Of a stretch of DNA of 64,000 bases, positions 41,759-51,312 are shown piece by piece. The DNA is from SHZL01 sp963708905 (GTDB lineage: Bacteria; Pseudomonadota; Gammaproteobacteria; Xanthomonadales; SZUA-36). The notes under the pieces are model-generated. The model was not told the DNA's origin, did no database searches, and saw only the letters and a program-made list of their open reading frames with translations. The DNA lies in contig CAVPUV010000009.1 of assembly GCA_963708905.1 (NCBI GenBank), positions 12,002 to 76,001 of the forward strand. The letters are read 5' to 3'. Position 1 is the first letter of the stretch. Each line of letters starts with the position of its first letter. Both the position numbers and the translations under genes were made by a program.

Positions 41759-41815
41759 GGATATTTGGGGTCAGGATATTTGGGGTGATATTTGGGGTCA
41801 GAGTAAAAATTACCA
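41759..41815. repeat. GGGGTCAGAGTAAAA-type repeat cluster
   Basis: GATATTTGGGGT occurs three times in tandem, ending in GGGGTCAGAGTAAAA. The inverse, TTTTTACTCTGACCCC, occurs at 41906-41921 and TTTTACTCTGACCCCC at 41206-41221, so the VOC gene is bracketed by copies of one motif. A related GGGTCAGAGTAAC lies near 1572. Confidence 0.7.
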
Positions 41816-41908
41816 GTCAATTTTGACCGAGCACCAAGAGTTTTTGCACTGGCCCTAAATATTACCCGTAAAAACTCCTGATGTCTGATCGAAATTGGTT
41901 TGCAGTTT

Positions 41909-43307
41909 TTACTCTGACCCCAAATTTCCGGGGCTGGGTGCAGGCGATGAGGCTTGAGCCAACCGCTCATGCTCCCTGATGTGGCGGCCCAGCCAGGCGT
42001 AAGCGGCAACGGCCAGGCCGCAGGTTACTGATGCCGGTGGCCATGAAAATTCCCTCGAGCCCGAAGTAGTAGCGGCCCAGCAGGGCCAGTGGCAGGAACA
42101 GGAATATCACCCGCGAGGTTGAAATCAGCACGGCGGGCAGGGGCCGGCCCGTGCCATTGAACGCGGCGTTGACCGACATGACGATGCCGTGTGCGCCGTA
42201 CGCCCAGGACACCAACCAGATGTAATGTACTGCCACCTCGCGGATGGTGTCCGATTCGCTGAACAGGCCGCTGATGGGCCGGGCCAGCAGGCTCATGACC
42301 AGCATCAGGGCAATGCCGTAGGCGAGGCAAAACCGGGTGATAAGCCGGCGGGCTTCGAGCAGGCGCTGGTGCTGGCCGGCGCTGAAGTTCTGGCCGAAAA
42401 AGGGGCTGCTTACGGCCGACAGCGAGTAAAACACCAGCAGGGCAAACGGCTCCATGCGCGCAGCGACGCCAAAACCCGCCACCGCATCCACGCCGTAGAC
42501 GGCGATCATTGCAACGACAATGGCGGATGAAAACGGGATGATGGTATTGGTGATGATGGCCGGGATGCCGATGCTCAACATGTGCCGCCAGGACGCGAGG
42601 ATCTGGCGCAATGGCGCCAGCGGCGTGGCAAACACGTTCAGGCGCCTCGCGAGGTAGAGCACGGTTACTACCAGGATGCTCAGGTTGGATACCAGGGTGG
42701 CCAGCGCGGCGCCCTGGACTTCCAGCCGCGGGAAGCCGAACAGCCCAAAAATGAAAATGGGGTCCAGCCCCAGGTTGAGCACGGCCGCCAGGCTGACCAG
42801 GCGCGCCTCCAGCTGGGCGTTGCCGCGGGCGCGCAGGGCCGCCAGGCAGGTCCACAGGCAGGCATCCGAAGGGGCGACCCAGTACCACACCGACATGTAG
42901 CCGCGAATCATCGGCATCAGTTCGGCGGTGGCGCCGAGACGCCTGAACACCGGCTCGATGGTTTGCAGGCCCACCACGCACATGACACCCATGACGAGGA
43001 CAGCCAGCATCGCGCTGTCAGTGGTCAGGCGGCGGGCCAGCGGCTGATCGCGGCGGCCGATGGCCCGTGACACCACCGAGGCCGTGCCGGCTTCAAAACC
43101 GATGGCGATGCCGTAGATCAGCCAGATGACGGGGAAGGTAAAACTGACCGCGGCCAGCGGCGCATCGCCGAGCCGGGAGATGAAAAACAGGTCCACGGCC
43201 TCGAAGGAAAAAATCGCCACCAGGCCGAGCGAAAAAGCCGTCGCCTGGCGGCGCAGGTGGGCGCCGACCGGCCCAGTGGTGAGGTCTTCACGGGCTGTGG
43301 CCGGCAT
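41909..43307 (-). pseudogene. MATE family efflux transporter with C-terminal frameshift
   Basis: Twelve helices are readable: SFEAVDLFFISRLGDAPLAAVSF at the start is the MATE first repeat, and the second repeat starts around SIGIPAIITNTIIPFSS. It should export cationic drugs using Na+/H+. At about 42020 the frame departs after ATGISNL into RPGRCRLRLAG. The adjacent frame reads GLAVAAYAWLGRHIREHERL, the expected last helix, ending at 41909. One lost base explains this; the protein is otherwise intact and may still work. Confidence 0.82.
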
Positions 43308-43316
43308 ACAGCAGGC

Positions 43317-44810
43317 TCAGTCGAACTCCACCCAGGTGGTTTTCAGTTCGGTGTAGTCATGGAATGCGTGGATGGACTTGTCGCGTCCATTGCCACTTTG
43401 CTTGAAGCCGCCAAAGGGCACGGTCATGTCGCCGCCAAAATAATTGTTGATGCCCATGGTGCCGACACGCACGGCGGCCGCCACTTTGTGCGCCGTGTGG
43501 ATGTTGCTGCTCCAGACCGCGCCGGCCAGACCATAGATGGAATCATTGGCCATGGCCACCGCTTCTTCGGCATCGTGAAACGTCAACACCGACATCACCG
43601 GGCCGAAGATTTCTTCCTGGGCAACCCGCATCGAGTTGTTCACTGCGGACAAAATGCTGGGCTCATGATAGTAACCGCCGCTGTCATGCAGGCATCTGCC
43701 GCCACCAAACACCAGCCTGGCGCCTTCTTCACAGCCGATTCCGACGTAATCCGCCACCGTACGGAACTGACTTTCGTCGATCATCGGTCCCATGCTGGTG
43801 GCGGGGTCCAGCGGGTCGCCGGGCATCCATTTGCGGGCGCGCTCCACCACCAGCTCGAGAAATTGCTCGTGAATTTTTTCTTCCACGATCAGGCGCGTGC
43901 CGGCAGTACAGGTCTGGCCGCCGTTATAGAACACCGCCGCGGCCGCCATGACGGCGGCTTTTTTCAGGTTGGCATCGGCGAATACGATGTTCGGGCTCTT
44001 GCCCCCCAGTTCCAGGAACACCCGCTTGAGGTTGGACTGACCGGAATATTGCATCAGCAGCTTGCCCACCGCGGTCGAGCCGGTAAAGGTGAGGCCATCG
44101 ATATCCATGTGCATGGCGAGGTGTTTCCCCAGGCTGCCGCCCGGTCCGGGCAGCACCTGCAATACGCCGTCGGGCAGCCCGGCTGCGGCGGCCATCGCGG
44201 CAATCCGGATGGCGGTCAGCGGGGTATTGGATGCCGGTTTGAGCACCACCGAATTGCCGGTGGCCAATGCAGGGCCGAGCTTCCATGCCGTGGTCGAAAG
44301 CGGGAAATTCCACGGCACGATGGCGCTGACCACGCCAAGCGGCAAGCGTTGCACCAGGGCCAGGGTTGCAGCCGGGGTCGGCGCGATTTCGTCATAGACC
44401 TTGTCGATCGCCTCGCCGCTCCAGCGGATCGTGCGCACGGCCGACGGCACATCGACGTTCAACGTATCCGCTATCGGCTTGCCCACGTCCAGGCATTCCA
44501 GCAGGGCCAGTTCCTCGCCGTGCTGTTCGATCAGCTCGGCCCAGCGCACCATGACCATCTTGCGCTCGGACGGCGCCATCTGCGACCACACCCCGCTGGC
44601 AAAGGCTTGGCGGGCGCCGGCCACCGCCAGGTCCGCATCCTCGGGCCCGCAATGGGCCACAGCGGCCAGCGCTTGGCCATTGGCCGGGTTGAACGTGGTG
44701 CGCGTGGCGCCGGACAGCGCATCGACATAGCGCCCGTTGATGAAGGCACGGCCTTCGAAGGCCAGTTTGCCGCTGGCTGCATGCCAGTCGGTTTTGGTTT
44801 TATCGAGCAT
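43317..44810 (-). CDS. Aldehyde dehydrogenase (PuuC/AldH-like)
   Basis: A complete 497-residue NAD(P)-dependent enzyme: VPWNFPLSTTAWKLGPALATGN, TFTGSTAVGKLL, catalytic Glu in RVFLELGGKSPNIVF, catalytic Cys in YNGGQTCTAGTRLIV and EEIFGPVMSVL. The nearest described group oxidises gamma-glutamyl-aminobutyraldehyde or aminoaldehydes. The ATG at 44810 suits family length. It starts about 10 nt upstream of the MATE gene on the same strand. Confidence 0.9.
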   Translation of the reverse strand: MLDKTKTDWHAASGKLAFEGRAFINGRYVDALSGATRTTFNPANGQALAAVAHCGPEDADLAVAGARQAFASGVWSQMAPSERKMVMVRWAELIEQHGEELALLECLDVGKPIADTLNVDVPSAVRTIRWSGEAIDKVYDEIAPTPAATLALVQRLPLGVVSAIVPWNFPLSTTAWKLGPALATGNSVVLKPASNTPLTAIRIAAMAAAAGLPDGVLQVLPGPGGSLGKHLAMHMDIDGLTFTGSTAVGKLLMQYSGQSNLKRVFLELGGKSPNIVFADANLKKAAVMAAAAVFYNGGQTCTAGTRLIVEEKIHEQFLELVVERARKWMPGDPLDPATSMGPMIDESQFRTVADYVGIGCEEGARLVFGGGRCLHDSGGYYHEPSILSAVNNSMRVAQEEIFGPVMSVLTFHDAEEAVAMANDSIYGLAGAVWSSNIHTAHKVAAAVRVGTMGINNYFGGDMTVPFGGFKQSGNGRDKSIHAFHDYTELKTTWVEFD

Positions 44811-44841
44811 GTCCAACCTCGCAGACAGGATAATGAAGGAA

Positions 44842-44875
44842 GCTCTGAATAATGCATCCATGAATCGATCAGAGT
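44842..44875. repeat. CTCTGAATAAT hairpin related to the multi-hairpin repeats
   Basis: CTCTGAATAATGCATCCATG and its imperfect inverse ending ATCAGAG form a hairpin close in sequence to that at 1036-1066. It lies between the start of the aldehyde dehydrogenase and the amidohydrolase. Confidence 0.5.
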
Positions 44876-45043
44876 TTTCTGAATGCGTTTGCACAACACG
44901 CTTTGCCACCTCAGTCTAAACCAATTGCACCAGGCGGGGCGATTGCCGCGCTGAATTTCCGCCCTTGCAACACGCCTGGCTTTGGGTAAAGAATGGTTCC
45001 GGCGCAAGCCAGGCCGTGGTTTTCCATAAAGGAGTTTGTTCCG

Positions 45044-47092
45044 ATGAATTGCACATCCGCCGCACTTGTCCGGGCTATTGTGTTGGTGTTGCTGGTGCCA
45101 CTGCTGGGCGCCTGCGGCGGCGGTGAGCCGCCGGCCGCTGCGTCCCCGGCCGCCGCCGGCAAGCCGGCAGACCTGTTGTTGCTCAACGGCTATGTTTACA
45201 CCGCCGATGCGCAGCAATCCGTGGCCGGGGCGGTGGCCGTCAACGACGGCTTGATCAGCGCCGTCGGCAGTAGTGCGCAATTGCAGTCACTGCAGGGCCC
45301 GCAAACCAGGGTGATCGACCTGGCCGGCCGCATGCTGATGCCAGGCTTGCACGATTCACACCTGCACATCTTCGGCATCGTTGAACCGGATGTGTGCTCG
45401 CTGCGCAGCCAGCCCATGAGCCTGGAGGACATGGTTCCCTATATTCAGGAATGCATCCAGCGTTATGCGCTGCCCGCCGGCGCGTGGTTGCCGGTGGATA
45501 TGTGGAATTTTTCCGAGGGCAACCAGGTATCTGCACGACTGCCTTCCCTGCGCGCCGCACTCGATGCCGTTTCCAGCGAACACCCGATTATCCTGTGGGG
45601 CAATGACGGCCACCACGGCGCAGTCAACAGCCGTGCGCTGGCACAGGCCACGGACGCGCAGGGCAACGTGGTGGGTCTGAACGCCGCGACCCTGGCCACG
45701 GTATTTGCCGACTACAGGGACCTCGTCGGGGTGGATGATGGTGGTGAACCGAACGGTGAGTTGAACGAGCAGGCCAGGGACCTGGTGGGCGCCGGGCCGC
45801 GCCGTGACCCTGCGCAGCTGGGACGCCTGCTGCCGGACATCGGCGCGGTATTGGCGCGCAACGGCATCACCTCGGTGCAGGACGCGTCGCTGGATGTCGA
45901 ATACCTGTCTTATTTGCAGGCCTTCGAGGCATCGGGCGGCATGCATTTTCGCATCCAGGTGGCCACGCGGCTGGACCCGATCGACTATCGTGATTCCCTG
46001 ACCGGTGAAATTCGCCTGGACGACATGATGGAGATTCTCGAGACCAACCGCGCCGCATTCAGCCATTCGCCTCTGATTCACGCAACCGCCGCCAAAATTT
46101 ATGCCGACGGTGTCCTCGAAGGCAATCCCTACGCCGATCCGCCGACCCTGCCCAATGGCGCCATGTTGCAGGCCTACCTGCAGCCGCGCTTTCACTATGA
46201 TCTGGAAAACGGAAAACTGGATGTGCTGGGCTATGTGGATACCGCCAGTGCATTGTGCGCGGAAACACGGGCCAACAAACAGCGCTTCGAGCAGCGCGCC
46301 GCGGTCGAAGCCTTTCGCGCCGAACATGGATTCCATCCGGCGCAATGCGTGATCTCGTATGGCGTGCTGCGTGACAGCGAACCTTTTATCAACAGTTATG
46401 TGCGCCGTTTAAACGAGGCCGGATTTACCATTCACATTCACGCCATCGGTGACCGCGCGGTGCGGGTTGGCGTCGATGCGCTGGCCCAGGTCATGCAGCC
46501 GGGCAGCGGCAATCCGCTGCGTCACACCATGGCGCACCTGCAGCTGGTTCACCCCGATGACCAGAAGCGCATCGGGCAGATGGGGCTCTATCTGGCCTGG
46601 ACTTATGCCTGGGCCCTGACCAATCCGGAATACGACATGACCGTGATGCCCTTCATCGGCGATGTGAACGGCCCCGGGGGGATCTATGACGCGGGCAGCT
46701 ATCGCATGCAGAACAGTTATCCGGTGCGCAGCACCATGGAATACGGCGCAGTGCCGGTAGCGGGCAGCGATGCGCCGGTCGATGACCGCTCGCCTCGGCC
46801 CTTCGTCAACATGGCGATCGGTGTGACGCGGCAGGGTCTGGACGGCAAGGTGCTGAACGCGGCGCAGGCCATCGATATTCACCAGATGATCGCAGCCTAT
46901 ACCATCAACGGCGCGCGCGCGCTGAACCAGGAAAAGATTACCGGCTCCATTGAAGTGGGCAAGAAAGCGGACCTGGCCGTGCTCGACCGCAATATCGTCG
47001 AGTTGTATGACAGCGGGGATGGTTATGGCATCGCCAGGACGGTGGTTGACCTCACGCTGTTCGAAGGTGAGGTCATTTACTCGAGGAATTGA
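45044..47092 (+). CDS. Lipoprotein amidohydrolase (amidohydrolase_3/YtcJ-like)
   Basis: The 682-residue protein has a lipobox (LVPLLGAC-GGG) and an Ala/Pro linker, then the amidohydrolase core: ADLLLLNGYVYTADAQQS, PGLHDSHLHIFG (metal HxH), AAKIYADGVLEG (Lys), IHIHAIGDRAVRVGVDA and VAGSDAPVDDRSP (metal Asp). It closes with KKADLAVLDRNIVEL. These metal-dependent enzymes cleave amide or cyclic amide bonds. It is probably a membrane-anchored periplasmic enzyme. AAAGGAG precedes the ATG. Confidence 0.9.
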   Translation: MNCTSAALVRAIVLVLLVPLLGACGGGEPPAAASPAAAGKPADLLLLNGYVYTADAQQSVAGAVAVNDGLISAVGSSAQLQSLQGPQTRVIDLAGRMLMPGLHDSHLHIFGIVEPDVCSLRSQPMSLEDMVPYIQECIQRYALPAGAWLPVDMWNFSEGNQVSARLPSLRAALDAVSSEHPIILWGNDGHHGAVNSRALAQATDAQGNVVGLNAATLATVFADYRDLVGVDDGGEPNGELNEQARDLVGAGPRRDPAQLGRLLPDIGAVLARNGITSVQDASLDVEYLSYLQAFEASGGMHFRIQVATRLDPIDYRDSLTGEIRLDDMMEILETNRAAFSHSPLIHATAAKIYADGVLEGNPYADPPTLPNGAMLQAYLQPRFHYDLENGKLDVLGYVDTASALCAETRANKQRFEQRAAVEAFRAEHGFHPAQCVISYGVLRDSEPFINSYVRRLNEAGFTIHIHAIGDRAVRVGVDALAQVMQPGSGNPLRHTMAHLQLVHPDDQKRIGQMGLYLAWTYAWALTNPEYDMTVMPFIGDVNGPGGIYDAGSYRMQNSYPVRSTMEYGAVPVAGSDAPVDDRSPRPFVNMAIGVTRQGLDGKVLNAAQAIDIHQMIAAYTINGARALNQEKITGSIEVGKKADLAVLDRNIVELYDSGDGYGIARTVVDLTLFEGEVIYSRN

Positions 47093-47230
47093 TTTCCTGG
47101 CATTACGGTCGGACTTTTCCTTTGCGGTCCTGTTTCCTATCGTTCTATGTTGGCAAGCGCTGGACGCCTTTGCTTCTTTCCGCAGTCCGATGGTTGGTCA
47201 TGTTGTGCCCACGAGGCAGGCACTGCGCAG

Positions 47231-47341
47231 AACCGGGGCGGCGTCAGGCTTTTCCGGGACCGTATGAAACAGGATGTTTCATCCGAGCCCCCAGGGATGG
47301 GTTTACGGCGTGTCCCGGAAAAGCCTGACGCCGCCCCGGTT
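47231..47341. repeat. 30-bp perfect inverted repeat with 51-nt loop
   Basis: The arms at 47231-47260 and 47312-47341 (starting AACCGGGGCGGCGTCAGGCT) are exact reverse complements. The loop holds a smaller hairpin GAAACA-GGA-TGTTTC. It lies between convergent genes and is too long for a simple terminator. Confidence 0.85.
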
Positions 47342-47380
47342 CGTCAAATAGAAGTGACAGTACAATCCAGAGACCAAGGC

Positions 47381-47974
47381 TCAGGCGGTCTGGCGCTTGC
47401 TTTCGGCGTTGCGCTGCACGCGGCCGAGTTCTTGCGGGGGGAAATAGTCGAAGATGAAGGTGATGCGGTCTTCGGCGCCCTTGTTCATCACACTGTGATT
47501 TTTCTGGTTGTTGATTTCATAAGCCTGGCCTACCTGCAGCTGGTGCGGCCGCCCGTCGATCATGAAGCGCACGCGCGGGTTGGTGGTGATGGGCACATGA
47601 ATGCGGTGGCCGCGGTGGAAGGATGGGTGCGTATCCACATGGGGCGCGATCTTGCCACCTGCGAGCAATTTGGCGGCCATGGCGCGGACGATAGCTCCGC
47701 CCGGCGGATAGTGCCGTTCGATGATGCCGTGCATGACCGGTACGGCGGCAGCGGCCAGCCGGTCCCAGCCCGGTTCCTTGTGGACCTCGATGTCCGGCCA
47801 GACTTCCAGATTGACAAATACCAGCACGATGGACTCGGTCTGGCGATGCACGTCGTATTCCTGTTGACGATACAACTGCTCATGCCAGGCGGCCTCGTCC
47901 TGCGCCAGGATGGCTGCGCGCAGGGCGGTGCTGTCGACCGGTCCCAGTTCTCGCAGACGTGATTCAATATCCAT
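47381..47974 (-). CDS. Aspartyl/asparaginyl beta-hydroxylase-like protein
   Basis: The 197-residue protein shows the double-stranded beta-helix signature PHVDTHPSFHRGHRIHVPI (metal His and 2-oxoglutarate-contacting residues) and later NHSVMNKGAEDRITFIFD with the second His. The family hydroxylates Asp/Asn or other residues using Fe(II) and 2-oxoglutarate. Substrate unknown. Confidence 0.85.
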   Translation of the reverse strand: MDIESRLRELGPVDSTALRAAILAQDEAAWHEQLYRQQEYDVHRQTESIVLVFVNLEVWPDIEVHKEPGWDRLAAAAVPVMHGIIERHYPPGGAIVRAMAAKLLAGGKIAPHVDTHPSFHRGHRIHVPITTNPRVRFMIDGRPHQLQVGQAYEINNQKNHSVMNKGAEDRITFIFDYFPPQELGRVQRNAESKRQTA

Positions 47975-48033
47975 GATCGCATGAGTCAGGAAGCCATTTC
48001 TTTATCAAAATGGCTCCTTGACTCCGTTCGACC

Positions 48034-50565
48034 CTACAGGCTGAAGTCCTTGCGGAAGTTGATGCCAAAGGTCCGCGGCGGCAGTACGGTGGCACGGGTC
48101 TGGGCGAAGCGCTCGCTGAAGAACACCGGGGCGAATTTGTCAAACACGTTGTCGACGTAGAAGGCCGCGCTCCAGCCATCGGCATCCAGCCCGAAGCGCA
48201 GATTCACGATGTCGTATGAGGGCGTGACGCGCACGTCCGCCTGGCTGATGGCGACCTGGATGCCGGCCAGCGAGTTCAAGGTACTGCCGTTGTGCGCCCA
48301 GGTGCCGAGCACGAATGGGGTGGCGTTCCACAGCGTCCCATTGAAATCGAGGCGGCCGGTCAGGCTGTATTTCCACTTGGGCATCAGCGGCAGGCGCGTG
48401 CCGTCGATCGCGGTGCGTTCGGCATTGGTGCCTTCAAACAGCGTTGCGCTCTCGGACAGGGTCGCATCGTTGTAACCCAGGGTGCCGCTGAGGGTCAGGT
48501 TTTCACTGGCCTTGAGCGAGAAATCGGCCTCGACGCCGTCGATCTCGGCTTGAGGGAAGTTCAGGATGCCCACGGCGAAAAATGCCGGCAGCGGGTCCTC
48601 GGTCTGGATCTGGATGTTGTCCCAGATCATATGGTAGAAGGTCGCGTTGATCTGGAAGCGGCCCTGCAGGAAGGTGTTCTTGCTGCCGATCTCGTAATTT
48701 TCCAGCGAGTCGGAGTCGAAGGTGCCGAACGGTCCGTCAGAGGCGAAGATGGAACCCTGACGCGCGCCATTGCCGCCGCCGCTGCGGAAGCCTTCGGAGT
48801 AGGTCGCAAAAACCATGTTGTCATCGGTCAGAAACCAGGTGGCGTTGATCTTCGGCACAAAGCCGGTCTCAGAGGACTTGGCCTGGATGTCGGTCATGCA
48901 CAGCGCGAAGCCCTCCTGCGGGATGCCGTCCACCTGCCAGGCGGCGCGATCCGCGTCCGTGCCGCAGTTGGGGTGCACGTCGGTCAGCGGGTCCATCAGC
49001 GCGCCCTGCACCAGGGTGCGGTGGGTATCGATGTCGTACCAGCGCCCGCCGACAGTGATGGAGAAGTTATCCGTCAGTTTCAGGGTGGCCTCGCCGAAGG
49101 CCGCCTTCGACTCCAGATCGTTTTCGTAAATACCGGTCCACCAGTTGTCGGAGGTCTTGCTGAAAGTGCCAAAATAGTAGTAGTGCAAATAGCTCAGGTA
49201 GGTAAAGGCGCCGGAGCAACCCGGCGCGGCTGCATACGTGTCCGTGCAGTTGTCGCTCATGCCCGTGACCGTGGTCTTGAACGGAGATTTGGGCGACTCG
49301 CTCTTGTTGTAGAACGCGCCTACCAGCAGTGACCAGCGGCTGGACAATTCGTCGCTGGTCGCCAGACGCACTTCGAAGGTTGTGCGGTCATTGTCCGAGG
49401 GGCTGTAGACAAACGATTTCGGGTCGCCGCCAAAATCGTATACGTTGGCGTAGGGGTCGGTGGTGCGAAAATAGGTATTCAGCTCCTGGAAACTTTGCAG
49501 GTAAGCGGTCGAATCGGTGATATTCAGCGTTTCACGGTGAAAGAAGGATCCGGTGCCGGTGAGGACGGCCCAGCCCAGGTCACCTTCCGCGGTCAAGGCA
49601 ATCTGATACCATTCATCGTCGAATTGTTCCTGGTGAAAACGGGTCTGTTCCCATTCGTTCAGGCTTCCGCCTTCGAAATAGCGTTCATTGATGTCGGTGT
49701 CGCCGAAGCCGTTCTGGTCGCTGGTCTGGTAGATGCCCTGCAGGTCGACGGTCCAGGCCTCGGAGGCTTGCCAGCGCAGTGCGGCGCGCCCGCCATACAC
49801 ATCGACGCCATTGACGTCCTGGTCCAACACATCGGCGTTGTCGAAAGTGCGGCCCGGGCTTGGGCCCAGTATGTTGTCCACAAAGCCAGCGTCACGGGCG
49901 CTGAAACCGACCAGCCGGAAGGCGACCGTATCGCTCAGCGAAACGTTGAGCATGGCGCTGACGTCGTAGCCGGCATCGCCGTGTTCCACCGAGGTGCCGG
50001 TCAGGTCCACCCAGGCGCTGTTCTCGCCGATCACCGGTTTGTTGGTGATGATGCGCAGCGTGCCGCACATGGAGGCGTCGCCGAAGGTCGTGCCCTGCGG
50101 GCCGGCCAGGGCTTCCACGCGCTCGATGTCCACCAGTCGTGGATCCGGGTTGAAGCCGGACGCGGTGATGGGCTGTTCATCGAGGTAGACGCTGGTCGTC
50201 GGATTGTCGCCGAAAGCGAAACCGGAAATGGCGCAACCGCGCATGATCACGTTGGTGCCGCCCGGCTCCACGCGGCCGAAGGTCAGGCTGGGAATCTGCC
50301 CGAAGTAGTCATCCAGTGTCTTGAATCCCTGGGCCTTGATGGCTTCGTTGGTGAAGGCGGTAACCGACAAAGGCACATCCTGCAGGTTCAAGGCGCCGCG
50401 CTTGGACGCGGTAACGAAAACCTCTTCCAGTGTCAGGTTCGCTTCAGTTGCATCCTGGTCCTGGGCATGGACCTGGGCCAGGGGCACACCCGCGCAGATG
50501 GCGGAAATCGTTGTGCTGAGTACTTTTCTGGAATTGTTGCTGAGCGGATCGTTATGCTGCGCCAT
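48034..50565 (-). CDS. TonB-dependent receptor
   Basis: The 843-residue outer-membrane protein has a signal sequence (AICAGVPLAQVHA), a TonB box-like ANLTLEEVFVTA, a plug domain (VPLSVTAFTNEAIKAQGFKTLDDYF ... VDIERVEALAGPQGTTFG) and a beta-barrel ending PPRTFGINFRKDFSL. The plug carries NVIMRGCAISG where most have an R-G-xx. The imported substrate is unknown. GGAG lies 8 nt before the ATG at 50565. Confidence 0.92.
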   Translation of the reverse strand: MAQHNDPLSNNSRKVLSTTISAICAGVPLAQVHAQDQDATEANLTLEEVFVTASKRGALNLQDVPLSVTAFTNEAIKAQGFKTLDDYFGQIPSLTFGRVEPGGTNVIMRGCAISGFAFGDNPTTSVYLDEQPITASGFNPDPRLVDIERVEALAGPQGTTFGDASMCGTLRIITNKPVIGENSAWVDLTGTSVEHGDAGYDVSAMLNVSLSDTVAFRLVGFSARDAGFVDNILGPSPGRTFDNADVLDQDVNGVDVYGGRAALRWQASEAWTVDLQGIYQTSDQNGFGDTDINERYFEGGSLNEWEQTRFHQEQFDDEWYQIALTAEGDLGWAVLTGTGSFFHRETLNITDSTAYLQSFQELNTYFRTTDPYANVYDFGGDPKSFVYSPSDNDRTTFEVRLATSDELSSRWSLLVGAFYNKSESPKSPFKTTVTGMSDNCTDTYAAAPGCSGAFTYLSYLHYYYFGTFSKTSDNWWTGIYENDLESKAAFGEATLKLTDNFSITVGGRWYDIDTHRTLVQGALMDPLTDVHPNCGTDADRAAWQVDGIPQEGFALCMTDIQAKSSETGFVPKINATWFLTDDNMVFATYSEGFRSGGGNGARQGSIFASDGPFGTFDSDSLENYEIGSKNTFLQGRFQINATFYHMIWDNIQIQTEDPLPAFFAVGILNFPQAEIDGVEADFSLKASENLTLSGTLGYNDATLSESATLFEGTNAERTAIDGTRLPLMPKWKYSLTGRLDFNGTLWNATPFVLGTWAHNGSTLNSLAGIQVAISQADVRVTPSYDIVNLRFGLDADGWSAAFYVDNVFDKFAPVFFSERFAQTRATVLPPRTFGINFRKDFSL

Positions 50566-50649
50566 GGTAAAACTCTCCGGGTTTATTGTGTGATGATAAA
50601 CGCTGCTCTGTGCTTTTCTGCGCTTATGATGCCACAAAATAAGCTGTTG

Positions 50650-51057
50650 TCACGAGTGTTCATCGCTGCTGCAGCTCCTGCGCCCGCCAGACTTGCTCCG
50701 TCTGGTGCTGCGCCGCGTGCCAGCTTTCACGGCTTGCCCGGTCTGCTCGCCGACTCCCTGCCGGACGATTTCGGCAATGTGCTCATAGGTGCATGGCTTG
50801 CCCGGGAAGGCCGCGATCCGGAGAGTTTCGATCCGGTCGAACGGCTTTGCTACACGGGCAAGCGCGGCGAATTCGAACCTGATGATTTCAAAGCCTGCGC
50901 CAGGAACGCATCGATGAAGCGGGGCCGCGCGGAAGAGATTCTCCGGCAGGTTCAAGACGCTGTAACAAGGTGGAAGGACTTCGCCGAAGAGGCCGGTGTC
51001 CCGGCCGATCTTGCCAGCAAAATCGGAAACGCGCAACGCTCCCGCATACTGAAGTAG
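50650..51057 (+). pseudogene. hipA-like kinase gene with a large internal deletion
   Basis: The frame reads FHGLPGLLADSLPDDFGNVLIG, AWLAREGRDPESFDPVERLCYTGKRG, i.e. the HipA N-terminal domain, and then jumps to RNASMKRGRAEEILRQVQDAVTRWKDFAEEAGVP and IGNAQR, its C-terminal end. About 250 residues with the kinase core are missing between. It cannot be an active HipA toxin. No hipB is seen next to it. Confidence 0.75.
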
Positions 51058-51312
51058 TCCCCTACGATCGTATGGAGTAATGATGGTTCGGGTTCGAGCT
51101 TGCGAGCAAAAAGCCATGCCGGCGACTCCGTAACACCCGCGCAATCAATCCGTAATCCTCCGGTCATCACGCTGCTGTAGCTTTCGAATCTCGCCGCGCA
51201 CGCGCTGCCGGCGCCACCGGCAACTCACGCGGGCCGTTCCGAACACGTACGTGCTGATGCTGGACGGTGTCGTCCCGGCCCTCGCGAGCCAACCATCCGT
51301 CACAGGAGAAAA

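Noticed and set aside
43257..44852. Open frame of about 530 codons opposite the aldehyde dehydrogenase.
   Set aside because: No protein-like composition; the minus-strand gene has all aldehyde dehydrogenase motifs.
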